64,000 bases of DNA from assembly GCF_002277815.1 (NCBI RefSeq), contig NZ_NKJI01000015.1, forward strand, positions 87,141 through 151,140. The letters are read 5' to 3'. Below are positions 50,643-60,182 of the stretch, in pieces. The position numbers and the translations under genes are program-made. How positions within the stretch are numbered: position 1 is the stretch's first letter; each line of letters opens with the position of its first letter. The notes beneath the pieces are model-generated. The model worked only from the letters and a program-made list of their open reading frames with translations, had not been told where the DNA came from and did not search any database. This DNA is from Pseudomonas sp. ERMR1:02. GTDB taxonomy: Bacteria > Pseudomonadota > Gammaproteobacteria > Pseudomonadales > Pseudomonadaceae.

Positions 50643-51067
50643 TCAGTAGCTCAAACGCTTTTGAAAAAAGAAGTGCTTGTGACCCGGCGGGTAGTCGGCG
50701 ATGTGCCCGATCTCGCTGTAACCGCATTTCCTGTAGAACTCCGGTGCCTGGAATTCGAAGGTGTCGAGCCACAGTCCAATGCATTTTTTCTCTCGCGCCA
50801 GGTCTTCGGCCATCTGCATCAGCTTCGTGCCCATGCCCTGTCCCCGGGCCTGTTCCGGCACCGACAGCAGGTCGATGAACAGCCACTGGTAAACAATCGC
50901 GCGTAGAGGCCGCCGAGTATCTGGTCGTTATCGTCGCGTACCAGCAAGGCAATGTGCTCAGGTACGGCGCCGTCGGCTTTCGAGGCGTTATAGGCGCGCA
51001 GCGGCAGCAGGATGGCTTGGCGTTCTTCTTCCGTGGGGTTTGGCGAGAACTCTATTCGCAAAGTCAT
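50643..51067 (-). CDS. GNAT-family N-acetyltransferase (one frameshift as given)
   Basis: Two frames join to a protein of about 141 residues. The first part is MTLRIEFSPNPTEEERQAILLP and DQILGGLYARLF. After one base is restored in the A run at 50891-50893, it continues YQWLFIDLLSVPEQARGQGMGTKLMQMAED, which holds the acetyl-CoA motif QARGQGMGTKL. The end FYRKCGYSEIGHIADYPPGHKH is typical of small GNAT enzymes. The substrate is unknown. It is divergent from the hemerythrin gene. Confidence 0.82.
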
Positions 51068-51213
51068 GGCTATATCCTTATGGCAGTGAAACCGCAGACT
51101 ATCTTGGTCATGGCGATTGATCTATCCCCTCGGCAGAAGTGGAACCGTCGCCTGCGCGCAGATGTCTAGCCTCAAGAAGCATCATTCCAGAATGCGGCCT
51201 ATGAGGACACTCC

Positions 51214-51651
51214 GTGAATATTTTCGAAGCCTTGCGTGAAAGCCACGAACGCCAACGCACCTATGCCAAAGCCCTGGTCAAGACCAGCGGCGACACTCCT
51301 GAGCGGGTTGAAGCCTATAAACAGCTCAAGTCCGAACTGCAGGCACACGAAACCGCCGAAGAGCGGCATTTCTATATTCCGTTGATGGAGTTCGACAATG
51401 GTGTCGACCTCAGCCGCCATGCCATCGCCGAACATCACGAAATGGATGAAATGATGGAAGAGCTGGACGAGACCGAAATGTCCAGCCCGGCCTGGCTGGC
51501 GACTGCGAAGAAACTGTCCGAGAAAGTCCATCACCACCTCAAGGAGGAAGAGCAGAAGTTCTTCCAGATGGCCGGCAAGTTGCTCGACGACAAACAGAAA
51601 GAGACGCTGGCGGGCCAGTACGAGAAGGAATACAAGGCGCAGCTTTCTTGA
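51214..51651 (+). CDS. Hemerythrin-domain protein
   Basis: The 145-residue all-helical protein has metal-ligand motifs HETAEERHFYIP, HHEMDEMMEEL and HHHLKEEEQKFF, matching the hemerythrin HHE cation-binding domain that holds a di-iron centre. The start is GTG at 51214, preceded by GAGGACACTCC. Such proteins bind oxygen or help protect iron-sulfur clusters; its specific role here is not evident. Confidence 0.88.
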   Translation: MNIFEALRESHERQRTYAKALVKTSGDTPERVEAYKQLKSELQAHETAEERHFYIPLMEFDNGVDLSRHAIAEHHEMDEMMEELDETEMSSPAWLATAKKLSEKVHHHLKEEEQKFFQMAGKLLDDKQKETLAGQYEKEYKAQLS

Positions 51652-51714
51652 ATGCGCAGGCGTCGGGTGATTTCACCTAAGATGTCGATTCTCTGAAAAA
51701 CAGGACGCGTTTTC

Positions 51715-52308
51715 ATGTCGAACACAGCCGAGCGGGTCAACATCCTTGAGTCCCAGGTGTTGTCCCACGACTGGTATCTGCTCAAGAAGATCACCTTCGA
51801 TTACCAACGCAACAACGGCGAATGGCAACGCCAGACCCGCGAAGTTTACGACCGTGGCAATGGAGCGGCGATTCTCTTGTACAACCGCGAAAAGAAGACC
51901 GTGGTACTGACCCGGCAATTTCGCCTGCCGGTGTTCGTCAACGGGCATGACGGTCTGCTGATCGAAGTGGCGGCGGGGTTGCTCGAAGGTGCCGCGCCCG
52001 ATGAGCGCATCCGCGCAGAAGCGGAAGAAGAAACCGGTTACCGTGTGCACCACGTGCAGAAGGTGTTCGAGGCTTACATGAGTCCCGGTTCGGTGACGGA
52101 GAAACTGCACTTCTTTATCGCTGAATACGATGCGACTTCGAAGGTCAGTGACGGTGGTGGGCTGGAGGAGGAAACCGAAGAGCTGGAAGTGCTGGAATGG
52201 GCATTCGATGAGGCGCTCGAAGCGTTTTATCGCGGGGAAATCTGCGACGCGAAGACCATCATGCTGCTGCAGTATGCGGCGATGAAAAACATTTTCACTG
52301 CTGTTTGA
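51715..52308 (+). CDS. nudK: NUDIX hydrolase NudK-type (GDP-mannose/ADP-sugar)
   Basis: The 197-residue protein has the Nudix box GLLEGAAPDERIRAEAEEETG and the ADP-sugar pyrophosphatase feature YMSPGSVTEKLHFF downstream, with proline 16 residues after the box region. The N-terminal VLSHDWYLLKKITFDYQR matches the NudK/YffH family, which hydrolyses GDP-mannose. The start MSNTAERVNILES is clear. It is transcribed in the same direction as the hemerythrin gene, about 60 bases after it. Confidence 0.85.
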   Translation: MSNTAERVNILESQVLSHDWYLLKKITFDYQRNNGEWQRQTREVYDRGNGAAILLYNREKKTVVLTRQFRLPVFVNGHDGLLIEVAAGLLEGAAPDERIRAEAEEETGYRVHHVQKVFEAYMSPGSVTEKLHFFIAEYDATSKVSDGGGLEEETEELEVLEWAFDEALEAFYRGEICDAKTIMLLQYAAMKNIFTAV

Positions 52309-52322
52309 TCAATGCACATTCC

Positions 52323-52404
52323 GTAGGAGCCGGCTTGCTGGCGAAGGGGCCTTTGGACTCCGCATCCGACTCGAGGCCGCCATCGCTGGCAAGCCAGCGC
52401 CTAC
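52323..52404. repeat. Imperfect REP inverted pair
   Basis: Arms GTAGGAGCCGGCTTGCTGGC and TCGCTGGCAAGCCAGCGCCTAC pair with several mismatches. It lies between the converging nudK and ogt genes. Confidence 0.8.
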
Positions 52405-52408
52405 AGGT

Positions 52409-52921
52409 TTAGAAGCCTGGGAGGCGTGCTGTGCCAGGCCAATGTCCCCCTTCCAGCGTCAGCAACAACTCCTTCGCCTCCAACCCCCCTGCGAATCCGG
52501 TGAGCTTCCCCGACGCACCAATCACCCGATGACACGGCGCAATGATCGAAATCGGGTTCTTGCCATTCGCCGCACCCACCGCCCGCACCGCACTCGGGTT
52601 GCCGATCTGTTCGGCGATCTGGCTGTAGCTGCGGGTCTCGCCGAACGGAATGGTCAGCAAGGCTGCCCAGACCTTCTTCTGAAACTGCGTACCGGCAAAA
52701 TCCAGCTCCAGATCAAACCGCTGACGTGTGCCGGCGAAATATTCGCGCAGTTGCTCGCAGGTGCGGATCAGGATCGGGTTGTCCGGCGCTTCGCTCATCG
52801 GGCCGAGGCGCACCCGACCGGGTTTGTCGTTTTCCCAGAGGATGGCCGCCAGTCGCAAGCCGTTCGCGACCAGCTTCAACTCGCCGACCGGGGAGGCCAG
52901 GGTGATACAGGAGTAAGTCAT
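52409..52921 (-). CDS. ogt: Methylated-DNA-protein cysteine methyltransferase
   Basis: The 170-residue suicide DNA repair protein removes methyl groups from O6-methylguanine to its own Cys130 in IAPCHRVIGASGKLTGFAGG. FQKKVWAALLTIPFGETRSYSQIA is the DNA-binding helix region. It lacks an Ada-type N domain, so it is the Ogt type. The start MTYSCITLASPVGELKLV at 52921 is conserved. It is divergent from ggt. Confidence 0.94.
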   Translation of the reverse strand: MTYSCITLASPVGELKLVANGLRLAAILWENDKPGRVRLGPMSEAPDNPILIRTCEQLREYFAGTRQRFDLELDFAGTQFQKKVWAALLTIPFGETRSYSQIAEQIGNPSAVRAVGAANGKNPISIIAPCHRVIGASGKLTGFAGGLEAKELLLTLEGGHWPGTARLPGF

Positions 52922-53067
52922 GCCGGTGCCGCGTCGAAGTGTTGAACAGCTGTTAAGGATACTGCCTCGCCGGGGAGGCGCAATACGCAATCTTGACCAT
53001 ACTTCGTACTGCTCTTGAAGCGTTCCCTCTGTTTTAACAGAGCCCTAAAACAAAAAGAGACCGACTC

Positions 53068-54795
53068 ATGAAGTACGAACCTTTTGCCAAATCGCTGATT
53101 GCGACTTCACTGGTGCTCAGCTGCCTGACTGCCCATGCGGCCTCCGTCGCCCCGGTTGCGGGGGAAAACGGCATGGTGGTCACTGCCCAGCACCTGGCCA
53201 GCCATGTGGGTGTGGATGTACTCAAAAGCGGTGGTAACGCCGTGGATGCCGCCGTGGCGGTGGGTTACGCGCTGGCGGTGGTTTATCCCGCGGCAGGCAA
53301 CCTCGGTGGCGGCGGTTTCATGACCATTCAGCTTGCGGACGGGCGCAAGACCTTCCTCGATTTTCGTGAAAAAGCGCCCATTGCCGCCACCGCCAATATG
53401 TACCTCGACAAGGAGGGCAATGTCGTTCCGGACCTGAGCACCCGTGGCCACCTGGCCGTCGGTGTGCCTGGCACCGTTTCCGGCATGGAGCTCGCGCTAT
53501 CGAAATACGGCACCAAACCACGCAAGGAGGTGATCGCCCCGGCCATCAAACTTGCCGAAGACGGTTTCGAGCTGGATCAAGGTGATGTCGATTTGCTCGG
53601 CGAAGGCACCGACGTGTTCAAGAAGGACATCAAGGATTCCGGCTCGATCTTTCTGAGCAACGGCGAACCGATGCAGGTCGGGCAGAAACTGGTGCAGAAA
53701 GACCTTGCTAGAACCCTGCGGGAAATCTCCGAGAAAGGCGCCGATGGCTTCTATAAAGGCTGGGTGGCGGACGCCATCGTCACCTCCAGCCAGGCCAACA
53801 AGGGCATCATCACCCAGGCCGACCTCGACAAATACAAAACCCGTGAACTGGCGCCGATCGAATGCGACTACCGTGGCTACCACGTGGTCTCGGCACCGCC
53901 ACCAAGCTCCGGGGGCGTGGTGATCTGCCTGATCATGAACATCCTCGACGGCTACCCGATGAAGGATCTGGGCTATCACTCAGCCCAAGGCATGCACTAC
54001 CAAATCGAAGCGATGCGTCACGCCTATGTCGATCGCAACAGCTACCTGGGCGACCCGGATTTCGTGAAAAACCCGATCGCCCACCTGCTCGACAAAAACT
54101 ACGCAACCAAGCTGCGCGAAGCCATCAACCCACAAAAAGCCGGCGTGTCCAGCGAACTCAAACCCGGCGTCGCGCCCCATGAAGGCAGCAACACCACCCA
54201 TTTCTCCATCGTCGACAAATGGGGCAATGCGGTATCGATGACCTACACCCTCAACGATTGGTTCGGTGCCGGGGTCATGGCGAGCAAGACCGGGGTCATT
54301 CTTAACGATGAAATGGACGACTTCACCTCGAAAATCGGCGTGCCAAACATGTACGGCCTGGTGCAGGGCGAGGCCAACGCCATCGCCCCCGGCAAGGCGC
54401 CGCTGTCGTCCATGAGCCCGACCATCGTCACCAAGGACGGCAAGGTGGTGATGGTCGTCGGCACCCCCGGCGGCAGCCGCATCATCACTGCCACCTTGCT
54501 GACCATGCTCAACGTGATCGACTACGGCATGAACATTCAGGAAGCGGTCGATGCGCCACGTTTCCACCAGCAATGGCTGCCGGAGGAAACCAACCTGGAG
54601 ACTTTCACCACAAGCCCCGACACGGTGAAGATCCTCGAAAGCTGGGGCCACAAGTTTGCTAAACCCCAGGACGCCAACCACTTGGCAGCGATCCTGGTAG
54701 GCGCCCCGTCGTTGGGCGGCAAACCGGTGGGCAACAACCATTTCTACGGGGCCAACGATCCACGGCGTAACACCGGATTGTCGCTGGGTTACTGA
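53068..54795 (+). CDS. ggt: Gamma-glutamyltransferase
   Basis: The 575-residue precursor has a signal peptide ending at TAHA (about residue 24), so it is periplasmic. It cleaves itself before Thr376 (EGSNTTHFSIVD), the catalytic nucleophile of the small subunit. GNLGGGGFM and PLSSMSPTIV..GTPGGSRI are conserved glutathione-binding segments. It hydrolyses or transfers the gamma-glutamyl group of glutathione. A small hairpin CTCTGTT/AACAGAG precedes the gene at 53029-53044. Confidence 0.95.
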   Translation: MKYEPFAKSLIATSLVLSCLTAHAASVAPVAGENGMVVTAQHLASHVGVDVLKSGGNAVDAAVAVGYALAVVYPAAGNLGGGGFMTIQLADGRKTFLDFREKAPIAATANMYLDKEGNVVPDLSTRGHLAVGVPGTVSGMELALSKYGTKPRKEVIAPAIKLAEDGFELDQGDVDLLGEGTDVFKKDIKDSGSIFLSNGEPMQVGQKLVQKDLARTLREISEKGADGFYKGWVADAIVTSSQANKGIITQADLDKYKTRELAPIECDYRGYHVVSAPPPSSGGVVICLIMNILDGYPMKDLGYHSAQGMHYQIEAMRHAYVDRNSYLGDPDFVKNPIAHLLDKNYATKLREAINPQKAGVSSELKPGVAPHEGSNTTHFSIVDKWGNAVSMTYTLNDWFGAGVMASKTGVILNDEMDDFTSKIGVPNMYGLVQGEANAIAPGKAPLSSMSPTIVTKDGKVVMVVGTPGGSRIITATLLTMLNVIDYGMNIQEAVDAPRFHQQWLPEETNLETFTTSPDTVKILESWGHKFAKPQDANHLAAILVGAPSLGGKPVGNNHFYGANDPRRNTGLSLGY

Positions 54796-54863
54796 CGGTT
54801 GTGTTTGAAAGGGGACGGGCTTATGTTCGTCCCCTGATCCACTGACTTCTCAAGGAAGGAACC

Positions 54864-55397
54864 ATGACCACCGCACTGTTAATCATCGACGTCCAACAAG
54901 CCCTTTGCTCCGGCGAATACGAGTGCCATGAGATCAAACGCGTTATCGACACCATCAATGACCTGAGTGCCAGAGCGCGAGACGCCGGGGTTGCGGTGGT
55001 GCTGATCCAGCACGAAGAAGAAGGCGATCTGTTGAAACACGGGACCCCAGGCTGGCAACTGGCCGATGGGCTGCAAACTTCGCCCGAAGATAATCGCGTA
55101 CGTAAAACCACTGGCGATTCGTTCTATCAGACCAATCTGCAGAAACTGGTGCCTGTGCAGGACATTGAGCGCTTGGTCATCTGTGGTCTGCAGACCGACT
55201 ACTGCGTGAATGCAACCCTGCGTCAGGCGCATCAATTGGGCTATGACGTGGTGTTGGCCGCCGATGCGCATTCCACTGTCGACAACGGCAATGTGACTGC
55301 CGAAGACATCATTGCCGAACACAACAAGGATTGGGCGGACCTGAGCAGCTCGGTGGCGCGAATCGATGTCATCCCGGCCAGTGAAATCCGCTTCTGA
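54864..55397 (+). CDS. Isochorismatase-like cysteine hydrolase
   Basis: The 177-residue protein has the catalytic triad pattern of this family: Asp9 (LLIIDVQQALCSG), a lysine in the middle region (RKTTGDSFYQTNL) and Cys114 (GLQTDYCVNATLRQA), with VVLAADAHST after it. Such enzymes hydrolyse amides or isochorismate-like substrates. The target cannot be told. It lies about 70 bases downstream of ggt, separated by a GGGGACG/CGTCCCC hairpin. Confidence 0.87.
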   Translation: MTTALLIIDVQQALCSGEYECHEIKRVIDTINDLSARARDAGVAVVLIQHEEEGDLLKHGTPGWQLADGLQTSPEDNRVRKTTGDSFYQTNLQKLVPVQDIERLVICGLQTDYCVNATLRQAHQLGYDVVLAADAHSTVDNGNVTAEDIIAEHNKDWADLSSSVARIDVIPASEIRF

Positions 55398-55398
55398 A

Positions 55399-55570
55399 AT
55401 CCCCTCGCCACAAATGCGCGGCGGGGCATTGGGGCTCGGCGGCGCAGTACCTGTTTCGCACGGTGACCATGCTCAGGGAGCAAGGCATCCGCGACCGCAA
55501 CATGAGCCGCATCGAAAGCCTGGTTGCCGAAGAAATCGAAGCCGAGCTGGCCGCAGCGAAGCATCCTTAA
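55399..55570 (+). pseudogene. Possible 3' remnant of an unknown gene
   Basis: In one frame ending at the TAA of CATCCTTAA (about 55562-55570), the text reads GHWGSAAQYLFRTVTMLR and then a strongly helical, charged tail MSRIESLVAEEIEAELAAAK. It has Pseudomonas-like codon use but no start and no upstream part, because the cysteine hydrolase gene occupies the sequence before it. It could be the tail of a gene deleted when the repeats to its right accumulated. I cannot name the family. Confidence 0.3.
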
Positions 55571-55572
55571 AA

Positions 55573-55687
55573 CTACTCTCGAAGGCGGCCTGACAGCCGA
55601 CCTGTCCTTTGTTGACTGAGTACATATCCATTCCTGCGGTAATGGCGGCTTAGGGTTCCGCCCTGACGGCGGGTCACTTGGAAGAGC
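55573..55687. repeat. Repeat-rich segment, partial array unit plus conserved non-coding block
   Basis: It begins with one isolated copy of GGCGGCCTGACAGCCGACCTG (55584 onward), followed by ACATATCCATTCCTGCGG and GGGTTCCGCCCTGACGG text. I recall such text from large dispersed repeats in fluorescent pseudomonads. There is no reading frame of interest. Confidence 0.45.
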
Positions 55688-55796
55688 CTGTAGGAGCGAA
55701 GCTTGCTCGCGAAGACGGCAGTCCAGTCAACAAAGATGGCGCCTGACCCAACGCCTTCGCGGGCAAGTCGGATCGCCGCCCGCTCGCTCCTATAGA
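55688..55796. repeat. REP inverted pair with a 15-base insertion in one arm
   Basis: The left arm CTGTAGGAGCGAAGCTTGC is normal. The right arm reads TTCGCGGGCAAG, then TCGGATCGCCGCCCG, then CTCGCTCCTATAG, so extra bases interrupt the usual junction. Confidence 0.7.
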
Positions 55797-55860
55797 GCTC
55801 CTGCTCCGTGGGCCCGCCGCGATCGGCCATCCTTGGCCCAGCGCGGCTAACCCGCATCTA

Positions 55861-56410
55861 TGCCGCCTGACAGCCGACCTGATTTTCGCGGATGTACCCA
55901 ATACCCTGTGGGAGCTGGCTTGCCTGCGAAGGCGGCCTGACAGCCGACCTGACTTTCGGGATGTACTCATCCTTGTGGGAGCTGGCTTGCCTGCGAAGGC
56001 GGCCTGACAGCCGACCTGAATTTTTGCGGATGTACCCAATACCCTGTGGGAGCTGGCTTGCCTGCGAAGGCGGCCTGACAGCCGACCTGATTTTCGCGGA
56101 TGTACCCAATACCCTGTGGGAGCTGGCTTGCCTGCGAAGGCGGCCTGACAGCCGACCTGAATTTTGCGGATGTACCCAATACCCTGTGGGAGCTGGCTTG
56201 CCTGCGAAGGCGGCCTGACAGCCGACCTGACTTTCGCGGATGTACTCAATCCCTTGTGGGAGCTGGCTTGCCTGCGAAGGCGGCCTGACAGCCGACCTGA
56301 ATTTTTGCGGATGTACCCAATACCCTGTGGGAGCTGGCTTGCCTGCGAAGGCGGCCTGACAGCCGACCTGATTTTCGCGGATGTACTCAATCCCTTGTGG
56401 GAGCGAGCGC
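55861..56410. repeat. Tandem array of eight about 70-bp REP-containing units
   Basis: Eight direct copies start with CCTGACAGCCGACCTGA at 55865, 55936, 56003, 56074, 56144, 56214, 56284 and 56355 (periods 71, 67, 71, 70, 70, 70, 71). Each unit continues with a variable ATTTT..GCGGATGTAC segment, then GTGGGAGCTGGCTTGCCTGCGAA, a REP half-site. All copies point the same way. The small differences between copies (CCCAATACC or CTCAATCCC) alternate, as expected from unequal exchange. Reading frames across it stay open only because the unit lacks stop codons. Confidence 0.93.
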
Positions 56411-56547
56411 GTCGTGTCAGCCAACATGAATGTTGTATGTGCCGGCCTCTTCGCGGGCAAACCACGCTTCCGCAACTAGCATGGACGCCATCCCGGTCCT
56501 TATGGCATGGTCCAGCCCCCAGACCACGCAGCCAACAGGACCGTAAG

Positions 56548-57569
56548 ATGGAGGAGGCACATCAGGGCAGCATCGACACGTCGATGACCACACTGCAGCG
56601 TTCAACCGTTGCGTACTGCAGTTAGGTCGCCTGGCGCGGGAACGCGGCGCTGCCGAATTCATTGCTGACGGCTTGCAGGCATTCCGCGAGCTTGTGCCGT
56701 TTGCCTCGGCGTGGTGGGGCGAGATGTCTGTCTCGGCCGCCAGCGCACCGCCGCAGAGCTGGATGCACGGGCGCATCGACCTGGCCGACTCCTTTGCCGC
56801 CGAATGGCAAAAGAGTGCCGGCAGCGACAAATTTTCCCATGACACCTTGAGCCGCCCAGGCGAGGTGATTCGCGACAGCGGTTTCACCGACCCCCATGCA
56901 GAGGTGGACGCGTTCGCCCGGCGCCATGATCTTTATCACCCGATGTGCATCACCTTCGAGCTGCCGGAAAGCGGCTTGATGTTCTTCGTCTGTCTCTACC
57001 GTGGCGCCGATGTTGCTGCGTTCAGCGACAGTGAGGCGCAATTGTTTTCGGCGTTCTGCGAGCACCTGTTGCAGCTATGGCGATTTCAGGTACAGGACAT
57101 GATCCGCGTCGACACCGGCAACGGGGCCAGCGACTTTGGCGTTGCGCGGCTGGACGGCGGTCTGCTCTACGTCGGCGCCGGATTGTGCGCGGTCATTCAA
57201 CGGGAGTTGCCCGGCTGGAACGGCTCGACGCTGCCTGCCGAGGTCATCGCGCATTTGCCCAAGGCGCCCTGTGTCATGCGTCTGGGCAGCACTGCTCTGA
57301 CCCTGACCCCGAATGCCGAACACGTCATCCTGTCACTGCAAACCCAACCACGCGGGGCGGTGCTGGCGCCACGGGAGCGGACCGTCGCCATGCTGTTCGC
57401 CGCCGGTCATTCTTACAAGGAAATCGCCAGAATCCTCACCCTCAGCCCGGCGACGGTACGCACCTACCTGCGCAACTGCTACTTGCAGCTCGGCGTTAAG
57501 AGCAAGGTGGAACTGGGGACGGTCCTGCGTTCGCCGAATTCCCAACGAGAATCAACGCGTCGGGATTGA
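56548..57569 (+). CDS. LuxR-family transcriptional regulator (one frameshift as given)
   Basis: The C terminus is a LuxR helix-turn-helix: APRERTVAMLFAAGHSYKEI, LTLSPATVRTYLRNCYLQL. The N-terminal part is a GAF-like sensor region (AFRELVPFASAWWGEMS) without recognisable AHL-binding residues. The longest single frame starts at 56673, but family-like text FNRCVLQLGRLARERGAAEF lies upstream in the same frame. The plausible ATG at 56548 (AGGA eight bases before it) is in a second frame, so one base is missing between about 56585 and 56605. The restored length is 340 residues. The ligand and targets are unknown; the repeat array is directly upstream. Confidence 0.82.
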
Positions 57570-57936
57570 GTGTGGCGCTCCTCCTATATTGTCCAACGCT
57601 CGGCTAACCGCCAGTTCACCCAACATGATTACCTGTTGAAGGGCCAACATCGTATTGCGGTGCGTACCGTTCAACGTAGCTGAAATTCGTTTGCCAATAC
57701 GCGCGCTGACGCAAGCGATTCACAGGCGTAGGCCAGTAACGTTTCGTTGTTGATGTCAGGTGCAACAACAAAAATTCTGTCGGGCGTGTTCGTGGCGGGC
57801 GTGCCGGGTGCAGAGGGTTTCAGATAGTGGTCCAGCGCTTTGTTGACTGCGTCATGTAGCCCATTGGAAGGCGTGGAGACGTAGGGGGCAGTGTTTTCTA
57901 CTTCCGAGCCGGTGGGTATATCGTGATCTTGCGCAT
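57552..57936 (-). pseudogene. DUF6124-type gene with two frameshifts
   Basis: Read leftwards from ATG 57936, one frame shift within the first ten codons leads to TGSEVENTAPYVSTPSNGL, ALDHYLKPSAPG and ETLLAYACESLASARVLANEF. A second shift at the A run 57683-57685 leads to ATLNGTHRNTMLALQQVIM and LGELAVSRALDNI, then a stop at 57552. Restoring two bases gives 128 residues, matching the family of the gene at 1-329. Its 3' end overlaps the end of the LuxR gene tail-to-tail by 18 bases. It is either decayed or affected by the same sequence errors as its neighbours. Confidence 0.75.
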
Positions 57937-58331
57937 GGTGGATTTCCGAGGAATGTCAGGAGCTGCAACGCTACCCCTCACGCTTCCGACGGCCAACCCT
58001 AAAAACATGTCGGATGCTTCCTGGTTTTTTTGGCGTTTTTCATCACGGACAGGTGCTCAATTTCAACCCGTTTAACATCATTCGATAGAGAGTGTTTAAT
58101 CGTCATCGGATTTACTTCATGAAAGCTACAAGACCTTGCGGCGTTGCCTACGTTGCGCCGGTTTCGTGTCGCCCCGGTCGGCTAACTTGCGCACAGCTAA
58201 TTCCCTGACCCCTCCTCATTTGCAGAGGTCCATCCGAACGCCACGTTCTATAGGGTATGCCCTGCATATCAAGGGCATGCGCGGCCTTCAGGTCAAGTCC
58301 TTGCAAAACTATAAAAACAGGGGTGAAACAA
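57937..58331. other. Intergenic region, with no gene seen
   Basis: About 400 bases lie between the divergent DUF6124-type gene and the amidohydrolase. The left part is AT-rich with TTTTTTTGGCGTTTTTC. Short frames here do not look coding. It should hold the promoters of both genes. Confidence 0.4.
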
Positions 58332-60175
58332 TTGAAATTGTCCAGGCTATTCATCGCCGTGGCCGGCGCAACGGCTGTTTCCTGCGTGGCGCTGGTGGGG
58401 TGTCAGAGTCGGGCTTCGACCGGTGCCGACATGATCATGCGCAACGGTTTCGTGTACACCGTCGACAGCAAGGATTCGGTGCAGCAGGCGGTGGCGGTCA
58501 CGGGTGGCAAGATCGTCTATGTTGGCAGCGATGAGGGAGTTGCTTCGTACATCGGCGCACAGACGCAGGTGGTCGATCTGGCGGGGCGCATGCTGATGCC
58601 TGGCTTCATCGATGCGCACATGCATCCCGGTGACGGCGGTCGCGCCATGACCTTGTGCGACCTGAAATACCAGACCATGACCCGCAAGGTGTTCCAGGAA
58701 ACCATCCAGGCCTGTCTGGATGCTGAAAAGGACAAGGGCCCCGACGTCTGGCTCGAAGTTGGCAGCTGGGATCGCATGGGCATGGACGGACTCGACGGCG
58801 ACCCCGATAAATCGACCCTCGACGCGCTGAAGACCAGGCGCCCGATACAGGTGCGTTCCACCGACTTCCATACCGTGCTGGTCAACTCCCGTGGCCTCGC
58901 GGTGGCGGGCATCGACAAGCACACGGCCAACCCCGGCGATGGCAAGTACGTGCGCGACGTTGCAGGCAACCCGACCGGTATCTGCGAGGACGGCGCGGCC
59001 GATGCCATGGCCGCTGTGGTGCCGCCCGCCACCGACGCCGAGAAGCTTACCCAGAGCCGCGCCGCGCTCGACGCCATGCGCCAGCAAGGCATCACCAGTT
59101 TCTTCGATGCCTTGTCGGGGCCGGAGAATGGCAAAGCGTTCACCACGCTTGAGCTGTCCGGCGAATTGACCGCCCGGGCCTTGTTGGCGATCAAGCTTGA
59201 TCCGGCGGCCGCTACTGCTGACCCGGACAAGACCATCGCCGAAGCCAAGGCATTGGCTGCCACTTACGATCAGGGCGAGCCCAAGGTGGCGCCGGGCGTG
59301 AGCATGCGCCACGTGAAGTTGTTCATGGACGGTATCATCAACGCACCGGCCGACACCGGAGCGATGTTGACGCCTTATCTGCACAATGCCGGAACCGACA
59401 AGGCGCCGAAATGGGCACCGGGGAAAAACCGTGGCGAGTTGTATTTCCCGCCGCAAGTGCTCAATCCATTGCTGCTCAAGGCTGTGCAGGCCGGCTTCGA
59501 TCCGCACCTTCACGCTACTGGCGATCGCGCGGTCCGTGACTCGCTCAACGGCATCGAATACGTGCGCCAGCAATTGCCCGGCAACGCCTTCCGCCCGACC
59601 ATTACCCATGCCGAGTCGGTGGACCCCGCCGACTACGGGCGTTTCAAGGCGCTCGATGTGACCGCCAACATGTCTTTCCAGTGGGCACAGCAGGCGCCGT
59701 CCACGGTCGACGGCACCAACGATCACCTCGGTGCCGAGCGATTCGCGCGCATGGAACCGTCGGGCAGCATCGCCCGTGCCGGTGGCCGGGTGGCTTATGG
59801 CAGCGACTGGCCAGTCGATCCGCTCGACGAATTTCTTGCGCTGAAAATCGGCGTCACCCGCTCGGGCGATCCGCAGAATCCACACAGCTATGGCACCAAG
59901 TACGCGGGCAGGCTCAACACCGCCCCGGCGCTGTCCCGTGCCGAGGTACTGCGCACCATCACCCTCAACGCCGCAGAGCAGCTCAGCTGGAGCAGGTGGT
60001 CGGTTCGGTGGAGGTGGGCAAGTTCGCTGACTTGATCGTGCTGGATAAAAACTTCATGCAAGTGCCCGAGGACGAACTGGGGCGCAACCAGGTGTTGATG
60101 ACGCTGGTTGGCGGCAAGGTGGTGTGGGCCAAGGCGCCGTTTGTGGGGCAGGTGGCTGTTATCGCCGGCCAGTGA
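58332..60175 (+). CDS. Amidohydrolase-family lipoprotein, YtcJ-like (one frameshift as given)
   Basis: This metal-dependent hydrolase of the amidohydrolase superfamily has the metal motif HMH in MPGFIDAHMHPGD, further histidines in DPHLHATGDRAVRD and THAESVD, and the aspartate in YGSDWPVDPLDEF. The N terminus is a lipoprotein signal (MKLSRLFIAVAG, lipobox LVGC). The start TTG at 58332 is chosen because AGGGG lies eight bases before it; a GTG at 58323 is the alternative. The frame breaks near 59984 and continues LEQVVGSVEVGKFADLIVLD to 60175. The restored length is 614 residues. Long-chain amide hydrolysis is usual for the YtcJ group; the substrate is unknown. Confidence 0.85.
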
Positions 60176-60182
60176 TGCGAAC

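Noticed and set aside
55861..56410. Possible CRISPR array
   Set aside because: The whole 70-base unit is conserved, so there are no unique spacers, and no cas genes are near.
55674..56475. Open frames of 205-263 codons across the tandem repeats, giving repetitive proteins with GKPAPTGYWVH
   Set aside because: The unit is not a multiple of three and lacks stops, so several frames stay open. There is no start signal or codon bias, so it is not a real repeat protein.
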